In this document: piece by piece, positions 34,997-45,017 of the stretch
Position numbering within the stretch: the stretch's first letter is position 1
How the letters are laid out: each line of letters starts with the position of its first letter
Assembly (NCBI GenBank): GCA_001414345.1
Contig: LLCB01000267.1
Span: 1-64,000 of the forward strand
Origin: Hymenoscyphus infarciens
Lineage: Eukaryota; Ascomycota; Leotiomycetes; Helotiales; Helotiaceae
DNA length: 64,000 nucleotides
Direction: 5' to 3'
The notes under the pieces: generated by a model
The model's database searches: none
What the model was told of the DNA's origin: nothing
The model's input: the letters and a program-made list of their open reading frames with translations, nothing else
Position numbers and translations under genes: made by a program

Positions 34997-37900
34997 ATGC
35001 CAGTCTTTTCAGTTGCATACCGCTCATCCATCATCAGCAAAGTGGTCTCCTCTTGGGAGGCCACCGACAAAACGTCTTCCCAGATTCTCCTTTCGAGGAG
35101 CATTGCGGAACCCGACCTCATCCCCGTCTTAGAAGCCCGTCCGGCTCCCCCAGCCATGGTGGCATCCATTTTCGAAAACCAAACAAGCCACATTATGACC
35201 ATCGGCGATGCTACTCCATCGACATCGCGTACTGTGATATCTGGCCCCATTTTGACCCCCGAACAAGAGCAGTCGCACTCTGCTGGAAGTAAGTTATTTC
35301 CCAAAAATTCAAATATGCTCAAGGCTAACGAGCAAGACCCAGGCAATATCAACGACGAAACAAGCCAAAGACTCCCCAACAATACTCACCTAGGACCCAA
35401 TTCTACGACAAGCGCCCCAAAAACATACCCTATAATAACAACCAGGTCCATAGACTCTACTCCTGATTTGGAATCTATACTTTCGCCGATCGAATGCGAA
35501 CCAGTCAAAGTTGTTGAAGTCGAGAGGCAAGATGATTCCGAGCGAGGTAGAACATTGGCAAGAAGCCCACGAGTATCGAATCCCCTTTCGCGAGCAGGAT
35601 CGAGAGGTCGGAGAAATGATCTAGCCATAGAAATCGATGCCAAGTCACTAGGGAAACGTGCCCGTCGTAGTAGCACCCTTCATGACGACCCTACAGACTT
35701 ACCTGCCATTCTCGATGACCACCTCTTGGAACCATGCCCCCACGACCCTCTGTGCGATAAAGTCTCAGAAGTACTCAACTCGCCGCTCAGTACAGCAGAA
35801 ATTTCACAAAGCATTTCCCGTGTTGATTCCGCCACATTGGAGCTCCACCTTCGACTTGCCTCGTTTCCAGGACCAACTCCACTACTTGGCTCGATATCCA
35901 GCGATTCAGAGGCACTCAGTTTAATTGAGAGACATCTTCCCGATACGCAGTGTGAGAACAATAACCTACAAGGATTGAGAACAAGCTTTTCCTCAACTCT
36001 CTTGCTGCGATCCCATGAGAATGCTACAAAGCCAAAACCATTCATAGCAGCTCACTTGCCAACTGAGAGCCTGCATCAGATTTATGCCAATCTTAGCCCG
36101 GGAGATTTCCATGCTGCCCGACATACCTGCAGAACTTGGTTTATCAACAGTTTAGAACGATCCCTTTTGGAAACAATGTTTCGACGTAATGGCTACTCGA
36201 GTAGCATTGTTCATGATATGACAGCAAGCTATGCTCTCGATTCCGATGCCAAAGTCAACGACGAATGGCTCATGAGTAAAAGGCTTGCTCGAGAGTGTGC
36301 TCTTGGCCCTGGATGGACTGGCAACGGATTATCTTCAAATAAGAGTGGAAAATCAAGTGACGAAGCTTTCGTTGAAATCTCATCAATCAACTTCACCGAG
36401 ATGGCAATTCATCACCATGGAACTAGCTCCGTTGGCACTGTCTTCACGGTTAGCAACTGTGGAAGGTATCTCATGGCCGCCAATGGGTGTTTGGTGTATA
36501 TTTATGAGTTGAACCAATCCTCAAAATTCGTTCATGGCAAATGTACCTCTCAACCAGGATCCTTGCGACCAATTACCGGAATCATATGCCCCCACAAAGT
36601 ACTGGCTTGTAGTATGGATACCTCCTCTCATCGATATGCCATTGCGGTCCTCCTTGAAGGTCGAATAGGATTAGTATGCGACATAAGTACTTTGAACAAA
36701 CCTTCTTCTTCGTCCAGAGGCTCGCAAGACAGTGCAGTCAATCCACAGCGGCAAGATCACTCGTCGTCCTGTTCAAGAGTTCCTTCGTGGCAGGGCTTAT
36801 GTGGAACGTCCTTCCTTGATCGGGTTTCATTGAACAGCTCAGCATCGAATCTCGCTTTCGGCGATGCACCACCAACTGAACCTGCGTTTGTCATTCCTGG
36901 AATAGCCACATCTGGCTCAAGTTTTGCACCAGCAAATGACTCGGCGTGGCAAGATGTTTTCCGGGGTGATATGCCAAGTTCTGCACAAACAGCTGGACCC
37001 AGCTCACGCCATTCCACACTCCCGAAAGCTGGTATACTCAGAGCAGACAGTAGGCTTCAAAGCATGTTACCACCTTATCGAGAAAACAAAAGCAGCGATG
37101 CAACAATGCCATTTGAAACCGGACCTCGATCACTTTACCGTAATATCTGCTCAGATGACGATCCACCTCGATCTGTGGCAATTTGTCCCCAACGAAGATG
37201 CGTTGCCTTCGGATGCTCTTCTGGGATTGAGCTTCATTGGGTTGACGCACTTACTGGCCAGGACTTGAATAGATGGTTTCCTCTCACAGCACCCAGTGAC
37301 TATTTGTTCTTCCTACCTCCGAGACGGGCCGTAGATTCAGCCAAAAAATTGAGACTCATCAGTAGCGCCGCAAGGCCAAGTGAGCGTCCAGCAATTGTTG
37401 GAAGAGCGTTTGGTCATCGTAATCGAAGTAGCCCCTTCTGGGAAAAATTGGGAAGAACAGCAAGTGCCATTGAAACCGGTCAGAATTCACGAAGTAGACA
37501 GGCTTTTGGGACTGGAACTCGGGGTGGTGATTCTTTTAGTCGTTATGGGAATCCAGCCACTGAATTCTCTGATCACTATCGCGCCGTTCCTCTTAGTGAC
37601 GGATATCATATTCTCTTCACTGACCCAGTTACGGGACATCTTTGCCTTGGAAGTGATGCACCCGTTGGTGGTCCGACGAAATTGTTGCGGAAGATGTGGT
37701 TTCAAGGTCCTGAGGGTAGGGGTAGTCCAATTGCTTATGCTAGTGGTTCGGATTTGCAATGGGGTGTTCGGATCGTTGCTGCTTTCGGTCCTGAGGACGA
37801 GCAGAGCATCTGGCTATTCTCCGTCCCGAATGATATTTTTACAGCTGAACAAAAACGGAATATCCCTGGTCTATGGCCTTTTGACGAACTTTCCAAGGAC

Positions 37901-38611
37901 ACTCACAATTGGGAGTGGCTAGACTGGTGGCCTGAGCATGGCGAACAGGAATGGCTAGCGCAAGCCGCAGACCTAACTCCTAGCATCCATCCTCGAAGCA
38001 CCTGGCCTGTCAAATTCAAGGGACAACAAATTGGCACATGTCAAGGGGTCATTGATCTCGCCGTCGATTCAGGACCTGACATGGTTATCTGGGCACTGAG
38101 CAAAACCGGCGTCGCCAAAGTATGGAAACTCAACGATGGGAAGAATGAAGAGCCTCGGAGGAGCCTGGTTGTTCGAGATGGTACGATTCGGGACGTTGAT
38201 GGTGCGGGGGATGTTGAGATGAGTGGTATCTTGGTGACGTCCCCCGATGACCTCGCGGACTCCGGATTGGCTTTGCAACAGGAATCTTATGATGGTTCGT
38301 TTTCTCCTACTGGGAATTTTGCTCAGAGAAGGATGGATCGTGAGCTGTGGGGCGGTGATTGTGTGAGGGTTGATTTTGAGGGAGATGTTTTGATGGATGA
38401 TTTGTGTCTTTTGGATGCTGCGAATGTTGGGCTTCAAGACGTGGAAGACGATGAGCCTGAGGTTAGTTTTGAGGGGATGAGAGGCCAAGTTTGGTATGGG
38501 AGTTTTTGGGAGGCGGAGAGAAGTAGGAATGCGAATTTGAATGGGGGTGGTGGTGGGGATTTGGTGGAGGAACTTACTGGGATTGTGCGGATTGATATTG
38601 AGATTCGATGA
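34997..38611 (+). CDS. Large F-box protein
   Basis: This is a probable substrate adaptor of an SCF ubiquitin ligase, about 1204 aa if unspliced. The N-terminal 340 residues are low-complexity and Ser-rich. The F-box lies near residues 349-395 (AAHLPTESLHQIYANLSPGD, then ARHTCRTWF). The long C-terminal half has scattered Trp and Gly with strand-like segments such as FTVSNCGRYLMAANGCLVYIYEL, reminiscent of a divergent beta-propeller (inference). A likely 54-nt intron at 35289-35342 (GTAAGT, GCTAACG, CCAG) is a multiple of three and has no stop, so both forms stay in frame. The start could also be the later ATG at 35157. I do not recognise a named orthologue. Confidence 0.8.
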   Translation: MPVFSVAYRSSIISKVVSSWEATDKTSSQILLSRSIAEPDLIPVLEARPAPPAMVASIFENQTSHIMTIGDATPSTSRTVISGPILTPEQEQSHSAGSKLFPKNSNMLKANEQDPGNINDETSQRLPNNTHLGPNSTTSAPKTYPIITTRSIDSTPDLESILSPIECEPVKVVEVERQDDSERGRTLARSPRVSNPLSRAGSRGRRNDLAIEIDAKSLGKRARRSSTLHDDPTDLPAILDDHLLEPCPHDPLCDKVSEVLNSPLSTAEISQSISRVDSATLELHLRLASFPGPTPLLGSISSDSEALSLIERHLPDTQCENNNLQGLRTSFSSTLLLRSHENATKPKPFIAAHLPTESLHQIYANLSPGDFHAARHTCRTWFINSLERSLLETMFRRNGYSSSIVHDMTASYALDSDAKVNDEWLMSKRLARECALGPGWTGNGLSSNKSGKSSDEAFVEISSINFTEMAIHHHGTSSVGTVFTVSNCGRYLMAANGCLVYIYELNQSSKFVHGKCTSQPGSLRPITGIICPHKVLACSMDTSSHRYAIAVLLEGRIGLVCDISTLNKPSSSSRGSQDSAVNPQRQDHSSSCSRVPSWQGLCGTSFLDRVSLNSSASNLAFGDAPPTEPAFVIPGIATSGSSFAPANDSAWQDVFRGDMPSSAQTAGPSSRHSTLPKAGILRADSRLQSMLPPYRENKSSDATMPFETGPRSLYRNICSDDDPPRSVAICPQRRCVAFGCSSGIELHWVDALTGQDLNRWFPLTAPSDYLFFLPPRRAVDSAKKLRLISSAARPSERPAIVGRAFGHRNRSSPFWEKLGRTASAIETGQNSRSRQAFGTGTRGGDSFSRYGNPATEFSDHYRAVPLSDGYHILFTDPVTGHLCLGSDAPVGGPTKLLRKMWFQGPEGRGSPIAYASGSDLQWGVRIVAAFGPEDEQSIWLFSVPNDIFTAEQKRNIPGLWPFDELSKDTHNWEWLDWWPEHGEQEWLAQAADLTPSIHPRSTWPVKFKGQQIGTCQGVIDLAVDSGPDMVIWALSKTGVAKVWKLNDGKNEEPRRSLVVRDGTIRDVDGAGDVEMSGILVTSPDDLADSGLALQQESYDGSFSPTGNFAQRRMDRELWGGDCVRVDFEGDVLMDDLCLLDAANVGLQDVEDDEPEVSFEGMRGQVWYGSFWEAERSRNANLNGGGGGDLVEELTGIVRIDIEIR

Positions 38612-39232
38612 GTGCGGTTGGCATTAGGATGCTTACGATGAGATGGAAGGTGTGCCATCAGAGTATTCTTTTTTGTCTCGCTCTGCTTTGGGTTGGCTAG
38701 TTTGTCTGTCTGGGAGTATTAATAGTTATTAGTTCCGAAATTCCTAAACACAATTCCTTGTAAATATCAAGCTCCCTTGTTTACCTCTTTTCGGGATAAT
38801 TCTCACTGGGTAAACTGCTAAGCGAGGAGTCCACTAGGGGGCAAGAGCTGATTTGTAAAGTCTACAAAGAAATCTATCCCCTCCACCTTTTGCTCACAAA
38901 TACTCGTACTTATAAACAAACACAGGGAAAGTTTTTACCGCGTTTACTGCTCTCTGGTAAGCACACCGTACATAGTTTGTCGCCATACCGATACTTCCAG
39001 GTTGCACAGCTCGCGATTTGACGTGTTACACAGTATTTGGCACTGGCGGGGTGGGGTGGTGGGGTAATTTAATTAATTGGACTGTAATAGCCACAGCAAA
39101 GCCAAGTGACTTTGTACTATTTTCAAAGGCAGATATTCAGCCGGCAAAGATCAGTCGATGATACTATCGCAAATGGTTGTTTGCGCTGTAAAGCTTTATG
39201 TTCACGCCCCCGGCTACTTTATCTACCAATTT
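38612..39232. other. Intergenic after the F-box gene
   Basis: No gene was seen. Confidence 0.5.
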
Positions 39233-40830
39233 TCAATCACAGGGCAGTCGTCCTTTCGGCAAGGCTGACCCACCAATTGAGTCGAACTTTTGCAGGAGCC
39301 TGACTGTGGCATAGGCAATCTAGCAAGGGCGATTTGTTGTTCTATACATATTCGTGGGCCGGCGTTGAATGGGAAGTAGTTGAATCCAAATTTGCGCCCG
39401 TCCCATCGTTCTGGAATAAAGCGGTCAGCATCAGGACCCCAAACTTCTGGGTCTGAGTGCATTGCCCAAAGCTAGACGGAAGAAATGAGCCACCGTCCCT
39501 CAAAGGGCGCTGGACATACGTATCGACGTATTTATGAACCGCTTTACACTGTTCCTTGAATTTACGATCGTGCGTTAGCCAGAACAGGTCGCTGTATGTC
39601 AAAGATTTCGCCGTTGTCTTCTCTGCTCCAAAGAAGGCCTCTACGAACTGCATCATCTCCTTCTTGGGGAATAAACTACTGGCATCATCTGTACTAATCG
39701 CTCGGTCCACCTCTCACCTAATCCGCTTCGCGTATTGGGTGAGGGAGGGTAATACGATAAAACCAGCGATACGACCACTTTTGTTTATACCAAAATCGCC
39801 TTAACTAGCCTCTAATAACTCCCCACCTTTGCTACTAAAACTACTCTAATATGTTCCTACTATTAATATATAGCTTAAACTTATATTTAATCTTCAAAAT
39901 ATAATTATATTCTAGGCTTTACTAAATTTTTCTAGAGATTTAGTAGTAGCTTTCTTAGAAGTTAGATTTAAGAACTAGATAGATACTAGATAGATAAATC
40001 TTACTTTATATTTCTATTTATTAAGTTTAAAATAAGAGACCCTAATTAAAATTAGAATATAATAAAGCGTTGTTGTTTTGTTATATAATTTTAAAAACAA
40101 CGTATTTTGGTGTAAACTAAAAGTGGTCGTATTACTGGTTTTATCGTATTGCCCTCCCTCACCCAATACGCGAAGCGGATTAGGTGAGAGGTGGACCGAG
40201 CGATTATTATCTTTTTGGCTGTACACGCTTTCGCCAATGGGAAATTCTGTGGCAATATCCACTGTAAAACGTTCCAACAGCGGTTGCATATCGAAAGTCG
40301 AGGTCCAGTTACCAGGCTCCATGGCACCCGGAAGTGCACCAAAGAGATTTTTAACAGTTGTTTCGAAGAGCCCCAGATCAACTATCTGTTCACGTATGAA
40401 TTGCGGTCTCGGAAGAGCTCGAGAGTGTTCTCCTTTAGGTCCGTTCGCTGAGAACCGTTGGAATTAACTCTGTGAAGTCGCAAAACGTACAATACCGAGA
40501 GGCCCAGAAGCGCCTCGAACGCTCCCGCTGGCTGCCGAAAATCTTGAAACTGGGTCGCTAGCACAGCCTGCAGATTCTTGGGACAAAAAGTCTAATACCA
40601 TATCTCACCCGGTGGATAGTTTATTTGAAATGTTTTGCGATCTGAGAAGGCATAAGATAAGCGGTTTGTCTTCATTCCCTTTAACTCAATCACGAAATTC
40701 TGTACGCCAAATAAATCCCAAGGCCGGCTCTCGTTTCAGGAGGTCCATAAGGCGCATATAAAGCATCTTTCAATTCGCTAAGAGTTGCTTGTAACTATTT
40801 CTCCCAGTGCTAAGTTCGGCAAATTTAGGC
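39233..40830 (-). pseudogene. Broken cytochrome P450 (CYP52-like)
   Basis: Minus-strand pieces, in order, match an alkane/fatty-acid hydroxylase-type P450: FSDRKTFQINYPPG, PKNLQAVLATQFQDF, GEHSRALPRPQFIREQIVDL, then [60 protein letters not shown] and the heme region [12 protein letters not shown]. Lesions: several frame changes upstream; a MITE at 39697-40204; loss of roughly 200 codons, including the I-helix and the ExxR region, between HKYVDTYVQ and HSDPEVW; Gly to Glu after the heme cysteine; and a further frameshift before [11 protein letters not shown]. No active product is possible. The family assignment rests on remembered motifs. Confidence 0.8.
39697..40204. mobile_element. 508-bp MITE with about 97-bp terminal inverted repeats and TA duplication
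   Basis: The arms at 39697-39795 and about 40106-40204 are inverted copies with only a few differences, starting ATCGCTCGGTCCACCTCTC. The core is AT-rich with no coding frame. TA flanks both ends (39695-39696 and 40205-40206). Removing the element plus one TA joins the P450 reading frame as YSQKDNSTDDASSLFPKK, so the insertion is precise. TA targets point to the Tc1/mariner superfamily. Confidence 0.88.
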
Positions 40831-42605
40831 TCTGTGACTTCGTTTAGTAGGGAGTACCTAGCTTATACCAAAGTTTAGACAGAGGATATACTTGTCACGG
40901 ACAGGTGAACTAATTACCAAAAAGGTATAGAAAGCTTAGTGACAATTATGCTCGACCATCCCTCTCTTAAACCGTTAAACGGGATCGTCGGCCGGGCCTG
41001 ATAAGGTCAAGGCTGGAGAGTCTTCGACTGGCCAGAGCAAAGACCAGGAAAAGACTCCTACCACTCCCCACAATCATACGAGCGTCGATAGAAGCCAAAC
41101 TCTTGGATACATATACTATCCCCCCCCCCTTAAGTATATGTAATCCCCACTTTGCGGGTCCTGTGTAATGTCAAAGCGCTGAGCCAATAAGCAGAGTCAA
41201 AGTCAAAAAATAGAATGGTAAAGAAGCTTCTATTGGCTAAAAACCCTGACCTTACCAGGACTTTACACAGCCTCCCCCAGTCTCCACTCGACCCACTTTA
41301 CAAATACTTAAGGGGGGGGGATAGTAGGTAATTCGCAGTCGGTGAAGTGGGTTTAACAAAACCGGTGACGTAGGTGGGAGAATTACCCCTATATCAGAGC
41401 TCTGATATTAATTTTCATAAGGCGCGTTGTTTGGATTCGAAGCGAGGATAACCTTGTGGTTTTGCCTCGAGGAGGCTGGGCTGGGATCTTGATGGATATG
41501 AAAGATTCCCGAGTTTTTGGGATGGAAAGAGATGAAGGGATGAAGCTTGATAGTTTTCGCTTACTTTCAATACGGAGTATTTGAGATGAAAATGAATCGA
41601 CCAATTGAAATATTGTTATGTATCAGACACATGATTGGTGCTCACTAGAGCTGACTGAATTGACCAATTAATCGTGTTGCTGGCAAAGTTCGATTGAGTG
41701 TCCCTCAACCTCCAAGTATGGGATTCTAACTATTTTCAAGTGAAAACGCTCTCTCTCTCACACAGTTCATCATCCATTTTAGCTGTAAATAGTTTAGATC
41801 TAGGCCCAATTAAAAACAACCAGAACAGCAAAACGAAGATGTGACAAAAACACTCGCAGCACCCCTTTCCCCAGGTATCGAAATGGCTCAATTGCAGCAA
41901 GATCGTCATAAAGTATATACGACTGCCGTGGTGTTGTTGAACAAAAGCAAGCTTTAAATTTCCCAGTTTTCCGCCCTTTGCGGGAAAAAGTGGAAGTGAC
42001 CCCTGTCGAGGACCCCGTTTCTCAGGTTATCCCGTCAATCATCTTGCACCATCCCTCCCTCCCTCCATCCCACAACACCAAGGGAATCCCCAGCTCCGCT
42101 CTCGCCTGACGCATGTCTGATATCGTCATGTGCTGCCCAATACTCGCCTTGATTGTGGCCCAAGGCCGACTGGGAGCATGGCAACGGGGCCGTATTGCCT
42201 CTTTGAGACGCGTGTCAGGGAGGTGGGAAGAGAGGATATATAGAGGTAGGTGACTCCTTCTGTTGAGGGCTCTCGTTTTTGTTTGAAGAAGAATAGTATA
42301 CACCGCCCTATCTGCTTTTGAAATTCGCATTGCCTTGCATTGTTTTGCGTAGCCAGTCCTGTTGAACTGCTATTGGCATCGAGTCATTTGGTTTTGAACA
42401 CATTACCATCAACACCGCCACTGTCACCGGACGAGTGTGGAAGGAAGAGAAAGGAAAGAGCGGTATCACAGCGTTTCTCGAATACGAACAGCGGAGTACA
42501 AGACATATCATCAGTTGGAAAAGTGTCATCCAGCCCACCAACTCGAAAAACACCAAGAACCCGACAACACCAATACCAACACCTCTAAACAGCCTCAGCG
42601 ACAAT
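40831..42605. other. Gene-free accessory segment
   Basis: No gene was seen apart from the MITE at 41116-41324. The promoter of the gene at 42606 should lie at its right end. Confidence 0.45.
41116..41324. mobile_element. 209-bp MITE with C9/G9-tipped inverted repeats and TA duplication
   Basis: The ends read CTAT, nine C, TTAAGTAT at the left and the reverse complement at the right (to 41324), flanked by TA on both sides. The arms continue imperfectly inward through TGTAA and then a second pair around CTGTGTAA. No coding capacity. The TA target suggests the same broad superfamily as the element in the P450, but the sequence is different. Confidence 0.8.
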
Positions 42606-43306
42606 ATGTGCCTCTTCAGCTGTTAGTTTGCCCCTCTTCTCGGTACCAGGCCAAAGGCTAACATCCCATTCTAGCCAGAAAACCGAGATGGGAAGAAGAC
42701 ATTGTCTTCTCCTCACGTCGAGCCTACCCCAAACGACACTCCCACCACCACTCTTCCTCCTCTCGAACACAGATGACAGAAACTATAATAAAAACCCATC
42801 GTCCATCCGCCGAATACGTTCCCGCACCTCCACCTCTCGCGCTTCCAGAGCCAAAGCCTGTAACACCACCACCTCCTCCGCCAACAGCTCCTCCTTCCGT
42901 AGCCCCTCCTGCGCCATCTCCCCCGCCAGGACCAGTCTCTCGAATTGAACTCGTGTCAGTCGAAGAAGACCTCACACCAGTCTCCCCACGCACATCCCGT
43001 TCCCACGTTTCTTCATCTCACCGAAGTCATTCGCGACGAGGCTCTAGCTCACATCACCGAAGTTCTTCGCATGGAAGAGACGAGGTGTATATTGAGCGGG
43101 AACGTATACGCGAAAGGGTTGCCCGTCCTCCATCACCACCTAGAGTGGAACACGAAACATTTCGATACGTAGAAGGCCCGCGACCTAGGAGTGTTGTGTA
43201 TGAGAATCGTCCGCCACGAGTGACGAATCGGGTGGTGGAAAGAGAAAGACAAAGAATTGTGGTTGGGGATGAGGGAAGGAGAAGGAGTTCAAGGGAATAC
43301 TACTGA
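42606..43306 (+). CDS. Small proline- and Arg/Ser-rich protein of unknown function
   Basis: The model has a 16-nt first exon (42606-42621) and a second exon 42675-43306, giving 215 aa. The 53-nt intron has GTTAGT, GGCTAACA and TCTAG. Splicing gives MCLFSSRKPRWEEDIVFSS, after which the protein continues through a His/Ser stretch, a proline tract (PKPVTPPPPPPTAPP), Ser/His/Arg repeats and a basic tail ending RRSSREYY. An unspliced start at 42773 would omit the first 38 residues, which look coding. It is probably disordered. I do not recognise a function. Confidence 0.7.
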
Positions 43307-43709
43307 TTGGTTTTATGATTGAAATGGAGTATATAGGAGTTGGGTTACGCATGCGTGTGAGTTGTGGAGGGAATTTGAGACTGGGAAATGTTATTGCGAT
43401 ATAAAGATTGTTGAAGATATAATTTTGTCTGATTAGATGTAGATTTAATGATAGAAATGCCATTCAATATGGGCGAAGGTTTTCCTGTTTAAAGGCTTTT
43501 TTTTCCTTCGTGCACTGACCAGGCAAGAGCCTGGTGTTTTCTCCAATTAAAACAGCGCAACAACCTTCGCCCTTCACCTTGAAATATACTCCACTTGCAT
43601 GCGGCGGATAATTATGAACACTGGACCCCTTTCTTGCTATGCGCATACACTGCACGCCCCTATATAAGGGTCGCCAGGCCCCAAGACTAGCCAGATTGTC
43701 AAATAGCAC
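43307..43709. other. Intergenic
   Basis: Presumed 3' UTR of the small proline-rich gene, with no other feature seen. CCTTCGCC occurs in inverted orientation at 43474 and 43563. Confidence 0.4.
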
Positions 43710-45017
43710 AATGGAAGGTCAAGTAGGAAACAGTCCAGATTGGCAGGGAAGAGGGGATCCTCAAGATCACCGACCGTCAGACGTCCTCTCAGCGTGCCGC
43801 CACCAGGGACCTGAAATGGGAACGGTACACCATCCCCAATCCTGGAAAGAAGTGTTTCTTTGGATGTCTGAAAACCCTCTCTAACTCTAGAGATGGACTC
43901 CAACGAAGTTCAAGAACGCGACCCATCGAAAAAAACGTGGCAGACCAAGCTTGGCTCCAACGAACGAAGCTTCATTATCTGCGGTGTGTCGCTTCCAGTT
44001 GCTTGGTAATTCAATCTCTTACATGTCTTTGCGATAGGACCGTCGGATGCAAGTTCGAAGGGCGCAAAAGTAGTATCGATTGAAGAAAGAAACAGATATT
44101 GCAATTTGGCAAGAACCGTGTAGTTGAGCGCGAAAGCAGGCTAGAGAGATTGGCGGAGGCATTCTCTCCATGCCATGAGAGTGCAGAATTCTCCAATTGA
44201 GTGGATTACGTGGACAGTTGCTCCTGAACTTGAGCGTCTTGAGCGAGCCGTCTCATGAAATCAGTTCCGAAAAAGATGGAGACCATTCGATGTTGGGTTA
44301 TCAAGTCCTCGGTCACTCTGCAAAACACACAAGAAATCGCACGTCTGCAGCGCCAAAGTCTGTTTCACCTCCCCACAACAGAGGAGGAAATTTGGAAGGT
44401 CCTACCTATCCAGGACTCCGAGGCCCAGAGAGACTCTTTGGAACCAACGGCCCCATTACCCACAGTCTTTCCGAGACGACATTTCCTCGGAGAATCCAAC
44501 GTTATCGACTTTAATACGCATATCGTATATTTAACGACTCTCACTCACATCCATCAACCAATTTCCGATTATTTAGACTGGTTCCTTGTATACGGAACGG
44601 GACTGGTCAAAAATGTTGCCCTTTTCTCGGAAGCTCGTTCAAGTTGGGATCAAAGAGACGTTGCAATTTATGACCCTTCCATTTTATTGTATTGGAGGAG
44701 CTGGAACACATTATCCCCGGAGGCGGCGGAGGGACGTATACGGAAATATAACGTTTCCCTCAAATACACGGCTACCCAGGCGGATACTTGGGAGGTTGCC
44801 AAAATCCAGTACTTCATCTAATGCCAGGTCTCTAGAAGATCACCAAAGCCACCTCAAGACCTTTGCACTTGATGGTCAGTGGTTCGATTGTCAAGATGTT
44901 CAAGGACATCTACATGAGAAAGGAGTCATCTTCATTTGCTCAAACACATCCGCCTCAGATCCACGAATCCCATTGGGAGAACGATCTTGTGTATTTCCAA
45001 AGCCCTTTGCTAGATAA
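43710..45017 (+). pseudogene. Degenerate gene of unknown family
   Basis: Several plus-strand frames look coding but do not join. One at 44255-44821 includes TTEEEIWKVLPIQDSEAQRD. An overlapping one at 44586-45017 includes FYCIGGAGTHYPRR, FALDGQWFDCQDVQGHLHEK and a C-terminus ending FPKPFAR. The frame appears to switch around 44620-44700. Weak coding-like sequence starts near 43714. The conserved-looking tail suggests a former transcription-factor-like or regulatory protein, but I cannot name a family. Unrecognised introns are the alternative. Confidence 0.35.
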
